Part shown: piece after piece, positions 61,718-64,000 of the stretch | Layout of the letters: each line of letters opens with the position of its first letter | How positions within the stretch are numbered: the stretch's first letter is position 1 | Assembly: GCF_016773205.1 (NCBI RefSeq) | Contig: NZ_JAETWB010000005.1 | Coordinates: forward strand, 1-64,000 | Length of the DNA stretch: 64,000 nucleotides | From: Belnapia arida | GTDB taxonomy: Bacteria; Pseudomonadota; Alphaproteobacteria; Acetobacterales; Acetobacteraceae | Direction: 5' to 3' | Notes under the pieces: generated by a model | Database searches by the model: none | Told to the model about the DNA's origin: nothing | Seen by the model: only the letters and a program-made list of their open reading frames with translations | Position numbers and translations under genes: made by a program

Positions 61718-62245
61718 TCAGCGCGGCCCGCGACGGCGGTTCAGCGCCAGGTCCTGCTCGGTAAGCTGGAAGGAGACGAGGATGCGGTAATCCCCCGCCT
61801 GCCGATTCGCCCCGACCGGCAGGCTGATGGAGACCGGCGCGCTGTCCACCGTGCTGCGCGTCTCGTTGCGGCCGAAGACCACCCGGTCGGTGAAATTCTG
61901 GCGGCTGAGGATGGTTTCGGTCTGCCGGTCGAGCACCGCAACGAACCAGGGCAGGTCGACGCTCCGGCCCTCGGAGGCCGGTCCGCGCTCCACGCTGAAG
62001 CCGGCGGTCATCTGCATCTGGATGCTCCGCTCGCCCCGCCCGGCCTTGCAGCTGCCGTTGATGCTGACCAGCTTCGCATCGAAATCGAGGCCGGTGAGGT
62101 CCTGTGCCCCGCCCGGGCGGTAGCGGGTGAGATCCGCCCCCTCACCCAGCAGGCCAGGGCTGGGGCAGGCGATCGGCAATTGGGTGCCGGTTCCGGCGCC
62201 GCACCCGGCCAGAAGCAGCGCCAACAGGACAACTCTCCACCGCAT
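61718..62245 (-). CDS. Lipoprotein of unknown function
   Basis: This 175-residue protein has a lipoprotein signal MRWRVVLLALLLAGCGAGTG with lipobox LLAGC. The mature part is rich in beta strands (LVSINGSCKAGRGERSIQMQ, TAGFSVERGPASEGRSVDLP) and contains three Cys in all. It probably lies in the outer membrane or periplasm. ATG 62245 is chosen because AAGGGGG lies 8 bp before it; ATG 62251 is too near. Its stop is 15 bp before the candidate gcv promoter. No family is recognised. Confidence 0.8.
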   Translation of the reverse strand: MRWRVVLLALLLAGCGAGTGTQLPIACPSPGLLGEGADLTRYRPGGAQDLTGLDFDAKLVSINGSCKAGRGERSIQMQMTAGFSVERGPASEGRSVDLPWFVAVLDRQTETILSRQNFTDRVVFGRNETRSTVDSAPVSISLPVGANRQAGDYRILVSFQLTEQDLALNRRRGPR

Positions 62246-62352
62246 CACCATATCCCCCTTGAGCCCGGACGGCGGGCCGCTAGTGTGCGCCCCGCCCACT
62301 GTGCCCGCCGGCCCTTCGGCACGGCAAATAGCGCCAGCGAGCGAGAGGCACC

Positions 62353-63336
62353 ATGGACCTGCACCCCCACGCGCCCGAGCGCAACCTGCCCCGGCTGAAT
62401 GTCCTTCTCGCCGGTCCCCGCGGCTTCTGTGCCGGCGTGGACCGCGCGATCAAGATCGTGGAGGAGGCGATCCGCCGCTACGGCGCCCCCGTCTATGTCC
62501 GCCACGAGATCGTCCACAACCGCTTCGTGGTCGAGAGCCTGGAGCGGCAGGGCGCCATCTTCGTCGAGGAGCTGGACGAGGTGCCGGACGATGCGCCGGT
62601 CGTCTTCTCCGCCCATGGCGTGCCGAAATCGGTCCCGGCCGAGGCCAGCCGCCGCAAGCTATTCTACCTGGACGCGACCTGCCCACTGGTCAGCAAGGTC
62701 CACCGCGAGGCGGAGCAGCATTTCAGCCGCGGCCGGCACATCCTGCTGATCGGCCATGCCGGGCATCCGGAGGTGGTCGGCACCATGGGCCAGCTGCCCG
62801 AGGGCACCGTCACCCTGATCGAGGATGCCGAACGCGCCCGCACCACCCCGGTGCCGGTGGACCGGCCGCTCGCCTTCATCACCCAGACCACGCTCTCGGT
62901 CGACGACACCACCGACATCGTGGCGGCGCTGCGCGAGCGCTTCCCCGACATCCACGCGCCGGCGAAGGAGGATATCTGCTACGCCACCACCAACCGCCAG
63001 GCGGCGGTGAAGGCGATCGCCGACCGGGCGGAGCTGATGGTGGTGGTGGGGGCGCCCAACTCCTCCAACTCGTTGCGCCTCGTCGAGGTCGCGGAGCGTG
63101 CCGGCTGCCCGAAGGCGGTAATGGTGCAGCGCGGGCGGGACCTCGACCTGTCGCTGGCCGGGGGACTGCGTACCATCGGCGTCACCGCCGGCGCCAGCGC
63201 GCCCGAGGTGCTGGTGGAGGAGGTGCTGGCCCGGCTGCGCGAGCGCTTCGAACTTGCCATCGAGGAGGTGGTGGTGGCGGAGGAGACCATCACCTTCAAG
63301 CTGCCCAGCGCGCTGCAGACCGAGGGCGCGCGCTGA
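62353..63336 (+). CDS. ispH: 4-hydroxy-3-methylbut-2-enyl diphosphate reductase
   Basis: This 327-residue [4Fe-4S] enzyme carries out the last step of the MEP isoprenoid pathway, making IPP and DMAPP. The three cluster Cys are C26 ([14 protein letters not shown]), C110 ([12 protein letters not shown]) and C209 ([12 protein letters not shown]). The substrate-binding [46 protein letters not shown] and [11 protein letters not shown] are all present. GAGAGGCACC lies before ATG 62353. thrB follows by 7 bp, a typical ispH-thrB pair of this order. Confidence 0.97.
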   Translation: MDLHPHAPERNLPRLNVLLAGPRGFCAGVDRAIKIVEEAIRRYGAPVYVRHEIVHNRFVVESLERQGAIFVEELDEVPDDAPVVFSAHGVPKSVPAEASRRKLFYLDATCPLVSKVHREAEQHFSRGRHILLIGHAGHPEVVGTMGQLPEGTVTLIEDAERARTTPVPVDRPLAFITQTTLSVDDTTDIVAALRERFPDIHAPAKEDICYATTNRQAAVKAIADRAELMVVVGAPNSSNSLRLVEVAERAGCPKAVMVQRGRDLDLSLAGGLRTIGVTAGASAPEVLVEEVLARLRERFELAIEEVVVAEETITFKLPSALQTEGAR

Positions 63337-63343
63337 CCCGACC

Positions 63344-64000
63344 ATGGCCGTCTATACCGAGGTCACCGACGAGGCGCTGCGGGCCTTCCTCGCCGCCTAC
63401 CCGCTCGGCGGGCTGCTTGCCTTCCGCGGCATTGCCGAAGGGGTTGAGAATTCCAATTACGCGCTGAAGACCGAGGCGGGCGACTTCATCCTCACTCTCT
63501 ACGAGAAGCGTGTCGACCCGGCGGAGCTACCCTGGTTCCTCGGGCTGATGGAGCACCTCGCGGCGCACGGGCTGCGCTGCCCGCAGCCGGTGCAGGCGCG
63601 CGACGGGGTGGCGCTGCGCCAACTCGCCGGGCGGCCGGCGGCGATCTGCACCTTCCTTCCCGGCGTCTGGCCGCGGCGCGTCCGCCCCGAACATGGGGCG
63701 CCGCTCGGCGAGGCCCTGGCGCGCCTGCACGCAGCGGGTGCCGAATTCACAGCGGAGCGGCCGAACGGGCTTGGCCCGGCAAGCTGGGGACCGCTGCTCG
63801 ATCGCTGCCGGTCGGGGGGCGATGCGGTGCAGCCGGGCCTGATCGCCGAGCTGGACAGGCGGCTGGCGGCGATCCTCGCTGCCTGGCCGGCGCCGGGGCT
63901 GCTGCCGGTCGGGCAGATCCATGCCGACCTGTTCCCGGACAATGTCTTCTTCCTGCCAGGCGCGGACGGGAAGCCCGAGGTGTCCGGGCTGATCGACTTC
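63344..64000 (+). CDS. thrB: Homoserine kinase, APH type (partial, cut by window end)
   Basis: The first 219 codons are present. The protein begins MAVYTEVTDEALRAFLAAYP. GIAEGVENSNYALKTEAGDF is the N-lobe and FILTLYEKRVDPAELPWFL the family block seen in ThrB. The catalytic loop is GQIHADLFPDNVFFLPG (H-x-D-x4-N), followed by VSGLIDF leading to the metal-binding Asp of the next lines. It phosphorylates homoserine for threonine synthesis. It is probably co-transcribed with ispH. Confidence 0.93.
   Translation, partial: MAVYTEVTDEALRAFLAAYPLGGLLAFRGIAEGVENSNYALKTEAGDFILTLYEKRVDPAELPWFLGLMEHLAAHGLRCPQPVQARDGVALRQLAGRPAAICTFLPGVWPRRVRPEHGAPLGEALARLHAAGAEFTAERPNGLGPASWGPLLDRCRSGGDAVQPGLIAELDRRLAAILAAWPAPGLLPVGQIHADLFPDNVFFLPGADGKPEVSGLIDF

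Overview
The window is very GC-rich (roughly 70 percent by eye) and densely coded, with many start/stop overlaps (ATGA, TGATG, TTGA, GTGA). Gene content points to an alphaproteobacterium of the order Rhodospirillales, most likely Acetobacteraceae (Roseomonas-like). Supporting evidence is the CcrM-type GANTC methylase, a MucR/Ros regulator, an F0 ATP synthase operon atpI-atpB-atpE-atpF'-atpF separated from the F1 genes, the helicase-S4-fdxA-carD block, the mutY-DUF721-dsbA-smc block, OlsB for ornithine lipids, and orphan Tat-type solute-binding proteins. The species assignment is inference. I see no tRNA, rRNA, CRISPR array, insertion sequence or prophage gene.

Layout. 1-11 kb: end of a TorF-like porin, ftsK, an ACC deaminase gene with its divergent Lrp-type regulator, a glycosyltransferase-like gene, lolA, a GATase-type hydrolase, a candidate small RNA with its own promoter and terminator, an FAH-family hydrolase, xthA, tsaB and rimI. 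11-20 kb: a TusA-like gene, mucR, a Fur-family gene and olsB, an orphan solute-binding protein, mlaE/mlaF, alr and dnaB (with DnaA boxes upstream), and an orphan GH16 glucanase. 20-31.7 kb: an MFS transporter and cfa, the SUV3-like helicase, S4 protein, fdxA, carD, panE, a second MFS transporter, a DJ-1/PfpI protein and a pair of small glycosyltransferase-type genes.

31.7-44 kb: a radical SAM protein, two cupins, rnhB, ccrM with GANTC sites in its leader, a broken chemotaxis receptor, an M20 peptidase, mutY and a DciA-like gene whose start codons abut, a DsbA-like protein, and an unusually long smc. Both coiled-coil arms of this SMC carry three tandem repeats of exactly 90 residues. 44-54 kb: a membrane histidine kinase, an ABC exporter, the F0 operon, a dipeptide-type binding protein and two paralogous TRAP binding proteins without membrane subunits. 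54-64 kb: a beta-hydroxyacid dehydrogenase; a long minus-strand unit headed by a tandem glycine riboswitch (gcvT-gcvH-gcvP-NUDIX-cupin-hydrolase-small ORF); a lipoprotein; ispH; and the first part of thrB.

Most genes are housekeeping: chromosome translocation and condensation (FtsK, SMC), replication (DnaB, DciA-like), repair (XthA, MutY, RnhB), methylation (CcrM), envelope (LolA, MlaEF, Cfa, OlsB, Alr), energy (F0) and one-carbon metabolism (glycine cleavage). Accessory insertions sit between them (acdS/acdR, GH16, binding proteins). I found no convincing complete new defence or mobile system. The most distinctive features are the matched 90-residue repeat expansion of SMC, the candidate small RNA at about 8.04-8.16 kb and the extended glycine-riboswitch unit.
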